From Morganella morganii_D (GTDB lineage: Bacteria; Pseudomonadota; Gammaproteobacteria; Enterobacterales; Enterobacteriaceae), in contig CP173058.1 of NCBI GenBank assembly GCA_044772875.1, positions 1,054,001 to 1,118,000 on the forward strand: 64,000 bases of DNA. Reading direction: 5' to 3'. Positions 52,743 to 60,830 of the stretch are shown one piece after another. Under the pieces are notes generated by a model. The model was not told where the DNA came from, did no database searches, and worked only from the letters and a program-made list of their open reading frames with translations. The translations under genes were made by a program, and so were the position numbers. The first letter of the stretch is position 1; the number at the start of each line of letters is the position of its first letter.

Positions 52743-52953
52743 CGCGGGTACCTTTATTCTTTTCCCGCTGAATCTGGGTAAAGCAGAAATCAGAGCGGTG
52801 TTCACTCCACCGCTGGTTACTTAATCTGCGCGCCAGCCGGTGCGCCTGTGCCCATGCTTTTGACGCTTCCCAGTATTTACCGGCCTGTTCGAGACGCACA
52901 GCATCCCGCGCCGCGCGGAAGTACAGCGGGCTGTCATTATGTTTGAATGCCAT
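52735..52953 (-). CDS. ANR/PerC-like small regulator
   Basis: This 72-residue protein reads YFRAARDAVRLEQAGKYWEA and NQRWSEHRSDFCFTQ, a pattern I associate with small phage-borne ANR/PerC-type transcriptional modulators. In pathogens these bind H-NS or AraC-type regulators; here it may act in the phage cycle. It overlaps the VRR-NUC gene. The family call is tentative. Confidence 0.55.
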   Translation of the reverse strand: MAFKHNDSPLYFRAARDAVRLEQAGKYWEASKAWAQAHRLARRLSNQRWSEHRSDFCFTQIQREKNKGTRDE

Positions 52954-53032
52954 AGGATACCTTAATAGATAATGCCCCTAAGATCGGGGCATTATTTGAG
53001 TAGATATTAGAAAGGAAGGAGTTACTAGGTAT

Positions 53033-53233
53033 TTATACTTCGCGATGAAAAACCCAGTACGGAAAGTTAAATGGTACTTTGGGGGCAAGTTCGCCTCCCT
53101 TTATTAAGCAACACATTTCTTTCTCAAATACTTCTTTTGAGACAAACTGCGAATTTTCTCCAACTGTCCAAATTCCAGTAGCAGGACAGACCTCACCTTC
53201 ATATAAGGATTCGAGATATATACTATCTGACAT
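53033..53233 (-). CDS. Small protein of unknown function
   Basis: This 66-residue protein (MSDSIYLESLYEGEVCPATG...) starts at 53233 after AGAGG; an upstream in-frame extension has no ribosome site. It looks like a small beta-rich domain. No family recognised. Lower GC than its neighbours. Confidence 0.5.
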   Translation of the reverse strand: MSDSIYLESLYEGEVCPATGIWTVGENSQFVSKEVFEKEMCCLIKGGELAPKVPFNFPYWVFHREV

Positions 53234-53304
53234 ATGTAAACCTCTTTTTATAAAAACCTTTAATAAAAAAAATCGCATATACAGGCGGTAAATGCAATTT
53301 CGTA

Positions 53305-55362
53305 TTAATCCTTACGGTAATGATACGCCTCAAAGCCTCCGGCGCGGAGCGGGAGGTCGGGCGCCCACGGGGGATTGGTCGCGAGTAATGCGGATAGTTG
53401 TTCGTGGCTGAAATCCGTGCTGTCCGGTGCCTCAGTTAAAACCTCATCGTGTACTGTCAACACAATGGCGTAGCCGTGATTTTCGATAACCGGCATATTA
53501 CCGGCGAGAACATCCCGGGCGGCGGCCTGTGTGACGTTTTCCACCAGTTTCCCGCCGTAGGTTTTCAGGCGCTGCCATTTGCGGCTGTAGGGATTAACAC
53601 CCATATAGCTGATCTGCCCGTTGTCCACACGCGGGGACGGGTAGCACACGGCGCGGCCGGATGGCAGAACGATGCGTAACCAGGCTTTATCCCGGCGTAC
53701 TTTGAGCCTGCGGCACGGAAACGTTGTTCCCGGTGAGGCTATCGCCCGGCGCACGGTATCTTCCAGTTCGTACCAGAATGAGACCGTTTCCGGATGTTCG
53801 TTACGCCACATACGTTTCAGCGAATCACAGGTGATGAATACCTTTTCACTAAGGCCGTAGGTTTTTTGGGTTTCAGCGGATTTCTGGTACCAGCTCAGCG
53901 CATCATGCTTAACTTTTGGCAGGATATTAGGTAACGCGGCATCCGCCAGTTCATCCAGATCCAGCCCGTAGGTCAGGGCAAATGTCAGGAAAGCGGCAAC
54001 GCCACCACCGTAACCCAGCCCCAGCTCCATCACTTTGCCAATCTGGCGCATGTGCTTATCGACATCATCAGGCGGGATATTGAAAGCGCGGGCGTAGGCC
54101 AGTTCATACAGATCCGCACCAATGCCGTTATCAAACTCGCTGAACGCTTTTATTTTCCAGGCTTCACCGGCCAGCCACGCCAGCATCCGGCCTTCGATAT
54201 TGGAAAGGTCAGACACAACCAGTTTTTTACCTTCCGGCGCCATAATGCAGCCGCGCAGTGCTGAACTGGTCAGCTGCATGATGTCGTCATAAATCAGGTC
54301 TGCACATCCGGCTTTAAGTGCCTCGATACCGTTATCAATCGTTTCCTGATCGAGTGTCGGGCGGGGCAGGTTCTGCGGCTGGAACAGGCGACCGGCCCAG
54401 CGTCCGGTACGGGATGCCCCGCAGAACTGTAATGTTCCCCGCAGGCGTCCGTCAGCACTGACACCGTTCATCAGGGCTTTGTATTTACTGGTGCTGGTGG
54501 TGCTGGCCTGTAAACGGATAGCCAGTAATTCGCGAAGGGGCAGCGGGATATCCGGATCACTTATCCGCCGCTCAAGTGTACTTTTCTGCATGTCCGGCAG
54601 CTCAACACCGAAAGCCGAGGATATATGCTGCAGCAGCGCGTCCCGCTGTGTAGCCGCCTGAACCTCGTTATCTGTCAGCTCTTGTGTCAGACGTGCGAGC
54701 CGTTTTTGTTCCTGCTCAACGGCTTCAATCGCCGCAGCCGCCAGGCGCACATCCATACAAACGCCACGGTCATTAATTTCCTGATCACGGTGCCAGTGCG
54801 CCAGTTCCTCATCTTTGTAATTCCATGCGGGTAAGCGTTTATGCACTTCGCGCATGGCCTCAATATCGAGTCCCGCGTAGGCGATAAAACGCTTCCATTC
54901 TTCCGGGTGAGTCTTGCCTGTTGCCCGGCGAAGGGCTGAATTTTTAGGGCGGGGCTTACAGAACAGCTGGATCAGGGCTTTACCTTCTTTATCCTTCGCT
55001 TTGTCTGTCGGTACCCCGAGCACTTCACATAACGCTGCCAGTGCGCCCGGTAAACCGTGTGCCAGTGCCTGAACCATGGTGTCACGCCAGCGGCGGACGT
55101 TTGTTTTTATTCCGGCATGGTTCAGCATTGTCCGGTCAAAATGACTGTTATGTGCAAAAATCACAGTGTCGGGGTCTGTCAGTGCCTGCTTTAACTCCGC
55201 AGGCATAGGAGATTTATCTGTAATGTCCCATACATTAACGGAACTGTTGTTTATCGCCCATGCAAAAAGCATAATTTCCACAGTTTCCGCATAGGAATGC
55301 GTACCGTATTTAATTGGCTTTTCACTGAACGTTTCGAGGTCGAGCCAGAGGATATTTTTCAT
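53305..55362 (-). CDS. Family A DNA polymerase with 3'-5' exonuclease
   Basis: This 685-residue protein is a phage-type Pol I. The exonuclease domain has WLDLETFSE (residues 5-13) and FAHNSHFDRTM. The polymerase domain has motif A VSDLSNIEGRMLAWLAG (near residue 384), motif B RQIGKVMELGLGYGGG (near 443) and motif C LTVHDEV (near 637). Motif A reads NIEGR where bacterial Pol I has QIELR, as in many phage polymerases. There is no 5' nuclease domain. It is the replicative polymerase of E2's own replication block. Confidence 0.95.
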   Translation of the reverse strand: MKNILWLDLETFSEKPIKYGTHSYAETVEIMLFAWAINNSSVNVWDITDKSPMPAELKQALTDPDTVIFAHNSHFDRTMLNHAGIKTNVRRWRDTMVQALAHGLPGALAALCEVLGVPTDKAKDKEGKALIQLFCKPRPKNSALRRATGKTHPEEWKRFIAYAGLDIEAMREVHKRLPAWNYKDEELAHWHRDQEINDRGVCMDVRLAAAAIEAVEQEQKRLARLTQELTDNEVQAATQRDALLQHISSAFGVELPDMQKSTLERRISDPDIPLPLRELLAIRLQASTTSTSKYKALMNGVSADGRLRGTLQFCGASRTGRWAGRLFQPQNLPRPTLDQETIDNGIEALKAGCADLIYDDIMQLTSSALRGCIMAPEGKKLVVSDLSNIEGRMLAWLAGEAWKIKAFSEFDNGIGADLYELAYARAFNIPPDDVDKHMRQIGKVMELGLGYGGGVAAFLTFALTYGLDLDELADAALPNILPKVKHDALSWYQKSAETQKTYGLSEKVFITCDSLKRMWRNEHPETVSFWYELEDTVRRAIASPGTTFPCRRLKVRRDKAWLRIVLPSGRAVCYPSPRVDNGQISYMGVNPYSRKWQRLKTYGGKLVENVTQAAARDVLAGNMPVIENHGYAIVLTVHDEVLTEAPDSTDFSHEQLSALLATNPPWAPDLPLRAGGFEAYHYRKD

Positions 55363-55383
55363 AATAATTGAGGGAGGGGGTAA

Positions 55384-56031
55384 ATGATATTTTTCTCAAC
55401 GCAAGATTTAGGTTCGTTTTCTGTGTATTTAGAACATATAAAAACAATTTTAGGTTTAATAGGTTCGGTTATCGCATCGTTAATCGCTCTATTGAAAATT
55501 GGACGGAAATATTTAAAATCAGGTGAAAATAAACGATTAGTTAGAAATAAGGAGTATTTAATTCAATATAATGACTTCCTAAGTGAAGCAGATAAGGAAT
55601 ATATTAAAGCTAAAATAAATGATGTTGTTATGGCTGACGTTACGCAAGAAAAGAGTAAAGAGTTTAGAAGTTTGAAAATAGTTTTAGCTCATCATGCTGT
55701 TACACCCGACATTTGGTTTGTTTTGAAAAAAGTAAAACGATACTTATACCTTGACAAAGGTACTTTGCACGCCAAAACAGACGTGGCCTATACAGTTAAT
55801 TATTGGATGGAAAAATCAATGGCTTGCATCCTAGCGTTATGGATGGCTTTATTTATACTCCTTGTTTATATACAATCACCAGATGTTTTTGAAACGTGGA
55901 GGTATTATCTTTTACTTTTGGTTGTATTTATTATTTCGATTATATCTATTGGTTTTTTTGTAAATTCTCCGAGTAAATCTAAAATTAACACTATAGTTGA
56001 TAAAGTTAACAAGATAATAACTGAAAGTTAG
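55384..56031 (+). CDS. Antisense membrane protein, cargo gene
   Basis: This 215-residue protein has an N-terminal hydrophobic segment (GLIGSVIASLIALLK), a cytoplasmic helical part (LIQYNDFLSEADKEYIKAKI) and two C-terminal membrane segments (CILALWMALFILLVYIQ and LLLLVVFIISIISIGFFV). It is read against the replication genes, is clearly AT-rich and has GGGAGGGGG before its ATG. No family recognised. The setting suggests a lysogenic-conversion gene, perhaps superinfection exclusion. Confidence 0.6.
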   Translation: MIFFSTQDLGSFSVYLEHIKTILGLIGSVIASLIALLKIGRKYLKSGENKRLVRNKEYLIQYNDFLSEADKEYIKAKINDVVMADVTQEKSKEFRSLKIVLAHHAVTPDIWFVLKKVKRYLYLDKGTLHAKTDVAYTVNYWMEKSMACILALWMALFILLVYIQSPDVFETWRYYLLLLVVFIISIISIGFFVNSPSKSKINTIVDKVNKIITES

Positions 56032-56080
56032 CTGAAATTAATGCGCTAGCTTTTATTTTAGCTAACGCATTTTGATATGA

Positions 56081-56632
56081 TTAAATCAGTGATTCTTCCT
56101 CTTCACCGACACTGAGATCATCGAAGTCGTCTTCGCTGGCCACACCGCCGCCGGCGAAGGCGTCACCGTCGCGGTAGAACTGAACACCGCCGAGGGATGC
56201 GGAAATGCCTTTGCCCTGGTTGTCGTAAGCGAAGAGGGTGATCGTCGCGTTGACGTAGCAGCCGGAGTACGGACGGCCGTCCTGTGCTGTCAGCGGAGAG
56301 CGGTCACGGTCGATAACCAGCGGACGGGCTTTGTTGCTGGCACCAATGTACATGTGGTCAGCGTAGCCGTCATACTCTGCTTTTTCGTCACCGTCGCGGA
56401 AGTTAAAGCGCATGGAGTTACCACGGATAGATTTCAGTACTGATTCCGCTTTGGCTCCCCACTTGTCTGTTGCGACCTTTTTGATTGCCTGCTCGATAGC
56501 ATCAATCAGGTCTTTGCGTTTTTTGTCGATCAGGAAGGCCGCACGGAATTTAAAATCACCCTGGCCGTTGACCTGTGTTGCTTCAAACAGTTCAGGAAAA
56601 GCCAGACGGACATTAGTTAATTTAACTTTCAT
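56081..56632 (-). CDS. DUF2815 protein (probable single-strand DNA-binding protein)
   Basis: This 183-residue protein begins KLTNVRLAFPELFEATQVNG and contains GRPYSGCYVNATITLFAYDN, the marks of DUF2815, a phage family thought to have an OB fold like T7 gp2.5. Its C-terminus is very acidic (SEDDFDDLSVGEEEE), as usual for phage SSBs that recruit partners. It lies between the DUF2800 and polymerase genes. SSB function is inferred. Confidence 0.88.
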   Translation of the reverse strand: MKVKLTNVRLAFPELFEATQVNGQGDFKFRAAFLIDKKRKDLIDAIEQAIKKVATDKWGAKAESVLKSIRGNSMRFNFRDGDEKAEYDGYADHMYIGASNKARPLVIDRDRSPLTAQDGRPYSGCYVNATITLFAYDNQGKGISASLGGVQFYRDGDAFAGGGVASEDDFDDLSVGEEEESLI

Positions 56633-56649
56633 AAGGTTCCACCTTTTAA

Positions 56650-57936
56650 TTAAATGAGGTCTGCGGCGAGTGCATCGTCAGATACATCGTCGAAATCGGT
56701 TTCCGGGTTAATGACGAGAGCAGGGCGCGGATCGGATTCCGGCGCAACGGTAGGTTTGCCGTCTGACCGTGTGATCAGCGCTTCTAATTTTGTCCAGCGG
56801 CGTGGTTTTTCTTTTTTGATAATCTTTTCAGCCTGTGTCGGGCTGATCACTTTCGTGCTGTACATTTCTTCGCGTTTCAGCCGGAAGCCTTTCAGTGTTG
56901 CTTCAGCTTCCTGTTCATCTCTCCACGCGCGGTTGCCCGGTTTACCGGTGACCAGTTTGTAGCCCGGAACAGAGTGCCCGGCGTTGAGTTCATCCGATAC
57001 ACGGCTGCGCAGGGCTTTGCAGAAGCTTTCCACTGTATCGATACCGGCGTAAATATCAGCCAGCTGTTCAGGTGTCAGCACTGCAATGCGGGATGTGGCA
57101 TCACTCAGTTGTGGTTCAACCGGTGCTGTTAAATCAGTAAAATCACCTTTCACCAGGTCTAACGCATACTGTGCTTCGGCAGCACACAATCCGCCCCGCG
57201 CTTTACAGAACCGGCATTGTTTTTCGCCGGGGTTAAAGCTGGATGGCGGCAGAGACTCCACGCCGTCACAGTTGGCGATATTGGTAGTGATAACGACTTC
57301 ATCAGCGGCCTCCCGCGCCCGTTCCCCAAATTGTTGGAGTTCATCAACGCTGACTGTCCATTCTGAGACACTGTTCAGCCGCGGCTGATGAATGAAGATG
57401 CGGACCGTTTTAAAGTCATACAGCATACTGAACTGTTCTAACGCCCCCAGCGCATACAGTTGCAGTTGCTCATTATTTTCAGCGCTGACCGCAACACCTT
57501 TACCGTATTTCAGGTCATGAACCTGAAGTTCATCGCCATCGATAATAATGGCGTCAGCGGTACCGAAAGAGTTTTCAACACCGATAACCTCTGAAAAATC
57601 GACACGTTGCTCAATAAGCAGCTCTTTCCCCTGTGCCAGCTGCCAGACGGTATCGACATAGGTTTGCACAGCGTCTGCCATTTCATCGTTGACCTGCGGG
57701 GTATCCGCTTTATTCAGCGGATAGCAGTTCAGATAAAAATGTGCGCTTTTGCCGTGTTCTTTTTCCGGATCCGCCAGGTTACTCAGCACCAGCTCGGCCA
57801 GTGCGTGCGCGGCGGTACCTTCTATCGCAAAAGGCGATTCCTTATCGGGTACCGTGGCTTCCAGAGCGATACTTCCGCTGCAGCGTAACCAGCGATGCGC
57901 CGAAGAGGGCGATAATCGCGCGTGAACGTCAGGCAT
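56650..57936 (-). CDS. DUF2800 RecB-like nuclease
   Basis: This 428-residue protein starts HARLSPSSAHRWLRCSGSIA and has the PD-(D/E)XK core GTADAIIIDGDELQVHDLKY with GKGVAV after it, plus three cysteines after residue 230 (CRFCKARGGLCA) that may hold an iron-sulfur cluster as in AddB/Cas4-type nucleases. DUF2800 accompanies DUF2815 and polymerase genes in many phages. A role in end processing for replication or recombination is likely. Confidence 0.9.
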   Translation of the reverse strand: MPDVHARLSPSSAHRWLRCSGSIALEATVPDKESPFAIEGTAAHALAELVLSNLADPEKEHGKSAHFYLNCYPLNKADTPQVNDEMADAVQTYVDTVWQLAQGKELLIEQRVDFSEVIGVENSFGTADAIIIDGDELQVHDLKYGKGVAVSAENNEQLQLYALGALEQFSMLYDFKTVRIFIHQPRLNSVSEWTVSVDELQQFGERAREAADEVVITTNIANCDGVESLPPSSFNPGEKQCRFCKARGGLCAAEAQYALDLVKGDFTDLTAPVEPQLSDATSRIAVLTPEQLADIYAGIDTVESFCKALRSRVSDELNAGHSVPGYKLVTGKPGNRAWRDEQEAEATLKGFRLKREEMYSTKVISPTQAEKIIKKEKPRRWTKLEALITRSDGKPTVAPESDPRPALVINPETDFDDVSDDALAADLI

Positions 57937-57938
57937 GG

Positions 57939-58673
57939 TTATTCCCCCGCTAATGTTTTCTCAGCCAGCGCAACGACTTCCGCCAGTTTGTCTTCCGGCA
58001 CCTGGCCGAGTTTCTTAGCGCCGAATGTATTCAGAATTCCCACCGCTTCGTTACGGTAACCACCTTTCGCCAGCTGCAGGATTAATTGTTCCGCCTGTGC
58101 AAAAAGCACTTTAGGATCCTGTTCGGCTTCGGCTTCGGCTTCGGCTTCGGCTTCGGCTTCGGCGCCATCATTTGACAGCGTTTTACCTTCGCTCAGCAGA
58201 GCGACAGCGAATTCCCGGCGCTCACTGATGCCCGGGATATCGTCCCAGTGAGCAACCATTTCCGCGCAGAGGTCGAGAATGACGGCATTGGACAGACCGT
58301 TGAGTTCACTCACACCGGCCAGCGCGCTGTCCAGCGCATCGGCCTGACGGTTACGTTTATCCCCGGTGGCGTTAATTGTTGCGTCAACTTTGGCGATATG
58401 CCCGCTGTCCGGTTCGGTAACATCCGGGAATAGGACCGCCAGATGGACGAGCTGCTCAAGGTTCAGACTGTTGATATCCGCCGGTACCGGCATCTCAGCC
58501 ACTTTTTCGGCTTTATTTTTTGCCGGTTTGGTTTCGCTTTTGGTTTCAGCTTTCGGTTCGGGTTTGGTATCTGCGACGAATGTTTTTTGTGATGTATTAC
58601 TGGTACTGGTCATTGCGGCAATAAGCTGACGCATGACTTCGGTGTTTTCTTTAATGGCTAATTCAAGGCTCAT
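57939..58673 (-). CDS. Alanine/glutamate-rich replication-block protein of unknown function
   Basis: This 244-residue acidic protein has a low-complexity N-terminal linker (TKPEPKAETKSETKPAKNKA), a helical middle domain, an AEAEAEAEAEAEAE tract and a C-terminal helical domain (KVLFAQAEQLILQLAKGGYR). The AE tract is encoded by a GGCTTC hexamer array at 58125-58163 on the plus strand. It lies 2 bp before the DUF2800 start and is surely cotranscribed. No family recognised. Confidence 0.65.
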   Translation of the reverse strand: MSLELAIKENTEVMRQLIAAMTSTSNTSQKTFVADTKPEPKAETKSETKPAKNKAEKVAEMPVPADINSLNLEQLVHLAVLFPDVTEPDSGHIAKVDATINATGDKRNRQADALDSALAGVSELNGLSNAVILDLCAEMVAHWDDIPGISERREFAVALLSEGKTLSNDGAEAEAEAEAEAEAEQDPKVLFAQAEQLILQLAKGGYRNEAVGILNTFGAKKLGQVPEDKLAEVVALAEKTLAGE

Positions 58674-58684
58674 ATTCGGGTACC

Positions 58685-58780
58685 TCAGAGATATACAGTG
58701 ACAGGAAATCGGGTATTCGGGTTGCGTTTCAGCGCTTCGCGTTTTTGCTGGTAACGTAAACGCCGGACGTTGTTATTCAT
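58685..58780 (-). CDS. Possible 31-residue basic peptide
   Basis: This short frame (MNNNVRRLRYQQKREALKRN...) ends 12 bp before the next gene in the same direction. It is strongly basic. The ribosome site is poor, so translation is doubtful. Confidence 0.3.
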   Translation of the reverse strand: MNNNVRRLRYQQKREALKRNPNTRFPVTVYL

Positions 58781-58855
58781 CGGAAATTTATCCGATGGCA
58801 AAATTTTTACTTTTTTCATTGATATATTTCCGGTGGATAAAAAGATGGGCTGTTA

Positions 58856-59470
58856 TTATTTTTCGGTAGGCAGGCCAATTAAGTTATTAAGGTCCTCAAC
58901 CTGAACAGCCGGTAATGTGGCTGTGGTTTTATTAATATCATCAGGAATAAGTTCTTTTGCTTCCGGCCACACGTCAATAAGTCGTTTTATCGTAGATACG
59001 GAATTTAAAGCGGCTTTTACATTGGCTTTTATCTCATCCTCTTTTTTCTGAATCAGCGCTTCTTTTTCATTAAGCAGAGTAAAACGCTTACTTAATTCAT
59101 GGTCTGCGGGGAGCAGGCAGTTGTTTTTATGGGGAGTTAGAAAGCGTAAATCTTCACCTTTGCTATCTTCACCATAATATAGTCGGTCTCGCAGTCCGCC
59201 AAACGCTGCATTTATCGCAATGCTTTTTGCGTTACATATATAAATATCTTTATCGACAGTATTCTGAAGCTTTGTTATTAACGCTGATGCGGTTTTATAT
59301 AAATGTTCAGCTTTCTTAGCATTATCGGTACCACCTAACGCTGCGATCCGTGCATCATTTGCTAACAGATTACGTTCTGCCGCCAGTAAATTTCTTTCCG
59401 CGAAAATACCGGCCTTTTTCAGGGCGTTTATGGTGATAGCTTTTTTAATATCGTTTGTTAATCGTGTCAT
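58856..59470 (-). CDS. Nmad5-like protein
   Basis: This 204-residue protein begins MTRLTNDIKKAITINALKKA, which resembles the start of phage Nmad5 (nucleotide modification associated domain 5) proteins. The remainder is helical, with a lysine/glutamate-rich part (LLNEKEALIQKKEDEIKA). It is the first gene of the leftward early operon after the structured leader. The family name suggests a link to modified nucleotides but no activity is established. Confidence 0.55.
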   Translation of the reverse strand: MTRLTNDIKKAITINALKKAGIFAERNLLAAERNLLANDARIAALGGTDNAKKAEHLYKTASALITKLQNTVDKDIYICNAKSIAINAAFGGLRDRLYYGEDSKGEDLRFLTPHKNNCLLPADHELSKRFTLLNEKEALIQKKEDEIKANVKAALNSVSTIKRLIDVWPEAKELIPDDINKTTATLPAVQVEDLNNLIGLPTEK

Positions 59471-59495
59471 GGTTTTCTGCTCCGGGATTACATCG

Positions 59496-59538
59496 GGTTA
59501 ACTCACCATAGCCCACTCACTGAATGGGCTATAATTAG
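59496..59538. repeat. Leader hairpin shared with E1 (copy 2)
   Basis: 40 of 43 bases match 18033-18075, including the AGCCCA...TGGGCT hairpin and, read leftward, ATGGTGAGTTAA. Here it stands about 30 bp before the first early gene. Confidence 0.8.
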
Positions 59539-59720
59539 TTGTTTATGCACCCGGAAACTGTCCGCCGCTTGCCCGAGAATGCCATACCCCCGTAAAGGCT
59601 GGGGATTGCCGGGGAACTGAGTTGTGCAGATCTCTCCGCTCAGTACCAGGTGCTTTTATCCATATTGTTAAAGAGCAAAAAATCACATATTGAAATTATA
59701 TCACTGCAATTTGTGTTTAT

Positions 59721-59750
59721 ATAATTGCGCATCGTGTTATTGCGTGTCAA
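59721..59750 (-). promoter_or_regulatory. Left early promoter PL of E2
   Basis: Read leftward: TTGACA (59745-59750), 18-bp spacer, AATTAT (59721-59726). An operator-like palindrome abuts the -35. Confidence 0.65.
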
Positions 59751-59762
59751 CACATTATGTGT
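59750..59762. promoter_or_regulatory. Left operator of E2
   Basis: ACACATTATGTGT is palindromic and resembles the right operator ACACAAAATGTGT at 60575-60587. Confidence 0.65.
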
Positions 59763-59780
59763 ATTTATTTTGTAAAGATG

Positions 59781-59830
59781 AAAAAAAATCGTGTTGTAGC
59801 TACTCCGAGTGAGAGCGCTGCAACACGATT
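59781..59830 (-). terminator. Terminator of the E2 repressor gene
   Basis: 14-bp arms (59787-59800 with 59817-59830, one mismatch) are followed on the leftward strand by a long T-run, 25 bp after the repressor stop. Confidence 0.85.
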
Positions 59831-59854
59831 AGTAGTTTTTTGCGTGGGGGATTA

Positions 59855-60484
59855 TTAACGTTTTCTGCGGTGAATTCGGTGTTCGACCATGGTACCGATA
59901 ATACTTATTTTATGCGTATCGGAATCCAGAATTGAATAGTCTGGATTAAGGGGGATAAGTTCGAAACCTCCGTTGCTTTTTTCTCTGTATTTTTTGAAGG
60001 TAGCTTCGTGCTCGCCGTTTTTAGCGATAACAAACTCTCCAGGATGTGGGTATACCGCAGGGTCGATAATGATCGTATCTCCTTCCTTAAACTCAGGCTC
60101 CATGGAGTCCCCCTTTACTTTAAGGGCAAAAATAAGTTCGGACGCGGGACCGTCAAAATAGATTGTTTCCTCTATGCCTTCAGGGGTGAGTATATAGTCA
60201 GGCTCGCTGAACATTCCCGCCTGAACATAGCTTACTACTGGTACGGAGCGTAACCCGGGTGAAACAAATTCAGCGTTATCTGGTGTTCCAAATAATAATT
60301 CCCCGGGAGTCATATTCAGGGCTTTGGCCAGAATTACGGCGTCTTCTACACTAACCTTTCGAGCGCCGGTTTCATAATTGCCTACCCTTGATTGATATCC
60401 CCACCCACACTTTTCGGCCAGGTCAGACTGACTGAGTCTTAAATTCTCTCTGATGCGTTTAATGCGTTGCCCCACAGTCTCCAT
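59855..60484 (-). CDS. CI-type repressor of E2 (XRE HTH plus S24 peptidase)
   Basis: This 209-residue repressor has an XRE helix-turn-helix (LSQSDLAEKCGWGYQSRVGN) and an S24 self-cleaving domain with Ala89-Gly90 (SYVQAGMF), Ser127 (KGDSMEP) and Lys164 (EATFKKY). It should keep the lysogenic state and be cut during the SOS response. The start at 60484 follows GAGGG; an in-frame extension to 60532 is not typical. It is unlike the E1 repressor, so the two elements are expected to be heteroimmune. Confidence 0.93.
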   Translation of the reverse strand: METVGQRIKRIRENLRLSQSDLAEKCGWGYQSRVGNYETGARKVSVEDAVILAKALNMTPGELLFGTPDNAEFVSPGLRSVPVVSYVQAGMFSEPDYILTPEGIEETIYFDGPASELIFALKVKGDSMEPEFKEGDTIIIDPAVYPHPGEFVIAKNGEHEATFKKYREKSNGGFELIPLNPDYSILDSDTHKISIIGTMVEHRIHRRKR

Positions 60485-60528
60485 GTTATTGCCCTCTGTC
60501 ACAAGAAAATAGAATTTTGCGTATTTTA

Positions 60529-60589
60529 ACACGATGTGTGGATTTCAATAACTTCGTGTTGTGTTGCATTTGAAACACAAAATGTGTTT
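60529..60589. promoter_or_regulatory. Right operator region of E2
   Basis: The palindrome AAACACAAAATGTGTTT (60573-60589) lies in the spacer and -10 of the right promoter. A weaker ACACGATGTGT is at 60529-60539 on the repressor side. The shared ACACA...TGTGT form with the left operator supports binding by the same repressor. Confidence 0.65.
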
Positions 60590-60593
60590 TAAT
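60564..60593 (+). promoter_or_regulatory. Right early promoter PR of E2
   Basis: TTGCAT (60564-60569) is followed after 17-18 bp by TTTTAA/TTTAAT, with the operator between, about 20 bp upstream of the cro-like gene. Confidence 0.65.
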
Positions 60594-60611
60594 CTCTATC
60601 AGAGGTGACAT

Positions 60612-60827
60612 ATGAATAAAATTTCCTGTATTCGCAAAAGCATAAATATTACACAACAGAAATTGGCTGATACACTGGGGTGGAAGCAATCTCGTATAGG
60701 CAACTATGAATCAGGGATACGAACCCCTGATTTAGCATCTTGTCGTAAAATTATTAGTGCTCTCAATGAGCTGGGGGCAAATTGTTCGTTGGATTCTGTT
60801 TTTCCTCCCGACGATAAAAAGGCTTAA
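60612..60827 (+). CDS. Cro-like regulator of E2
   Basis: This 71-residue protein is an XRE-type helix-turn-helix (TQQKLADTLGWKQSRIGNYE) whose recognition part resembles that of the divergent repressor, as expected for two proteins sharing operators. AGAGGTG precedes the start. It is the first gene of the rightward operon, 3 bp before the primase-helicase gene. Confidence 0.85.
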   Translation: MNKISCIRKSINITQQKLADTLGWKQSRIGNYESGIRTPDLASCRKIISALNELGANCSLDSVFPPDDKKA

Positions 60828-60830
60828 CCT

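Larger units (their letters stand above)
59471..59854 (-). other. Early left leader of E2 without a gene
   Basis: In this 384-bp stretch, read leftward, are the cI terminator, a promoter with operator, a boxA-like sequence TGCTCTTTAACA (59666-59677), a GC-rich region with small hairpins, and finally the hairpin shared with E1 just before the first early gene. The boxA match to the ribosomal antitermination site suggests Nus-factor-assisted antitermination. No antiterminator gene is recognised on the left side. Confidence 0.65.

Noticed and set aside
58686..58820. Longer leftward frame starting MKKVKIFAIG upstream of 58685
   Set aside because: It meets a stop after ten codons; only the shorter 31-residue frame remains possible.
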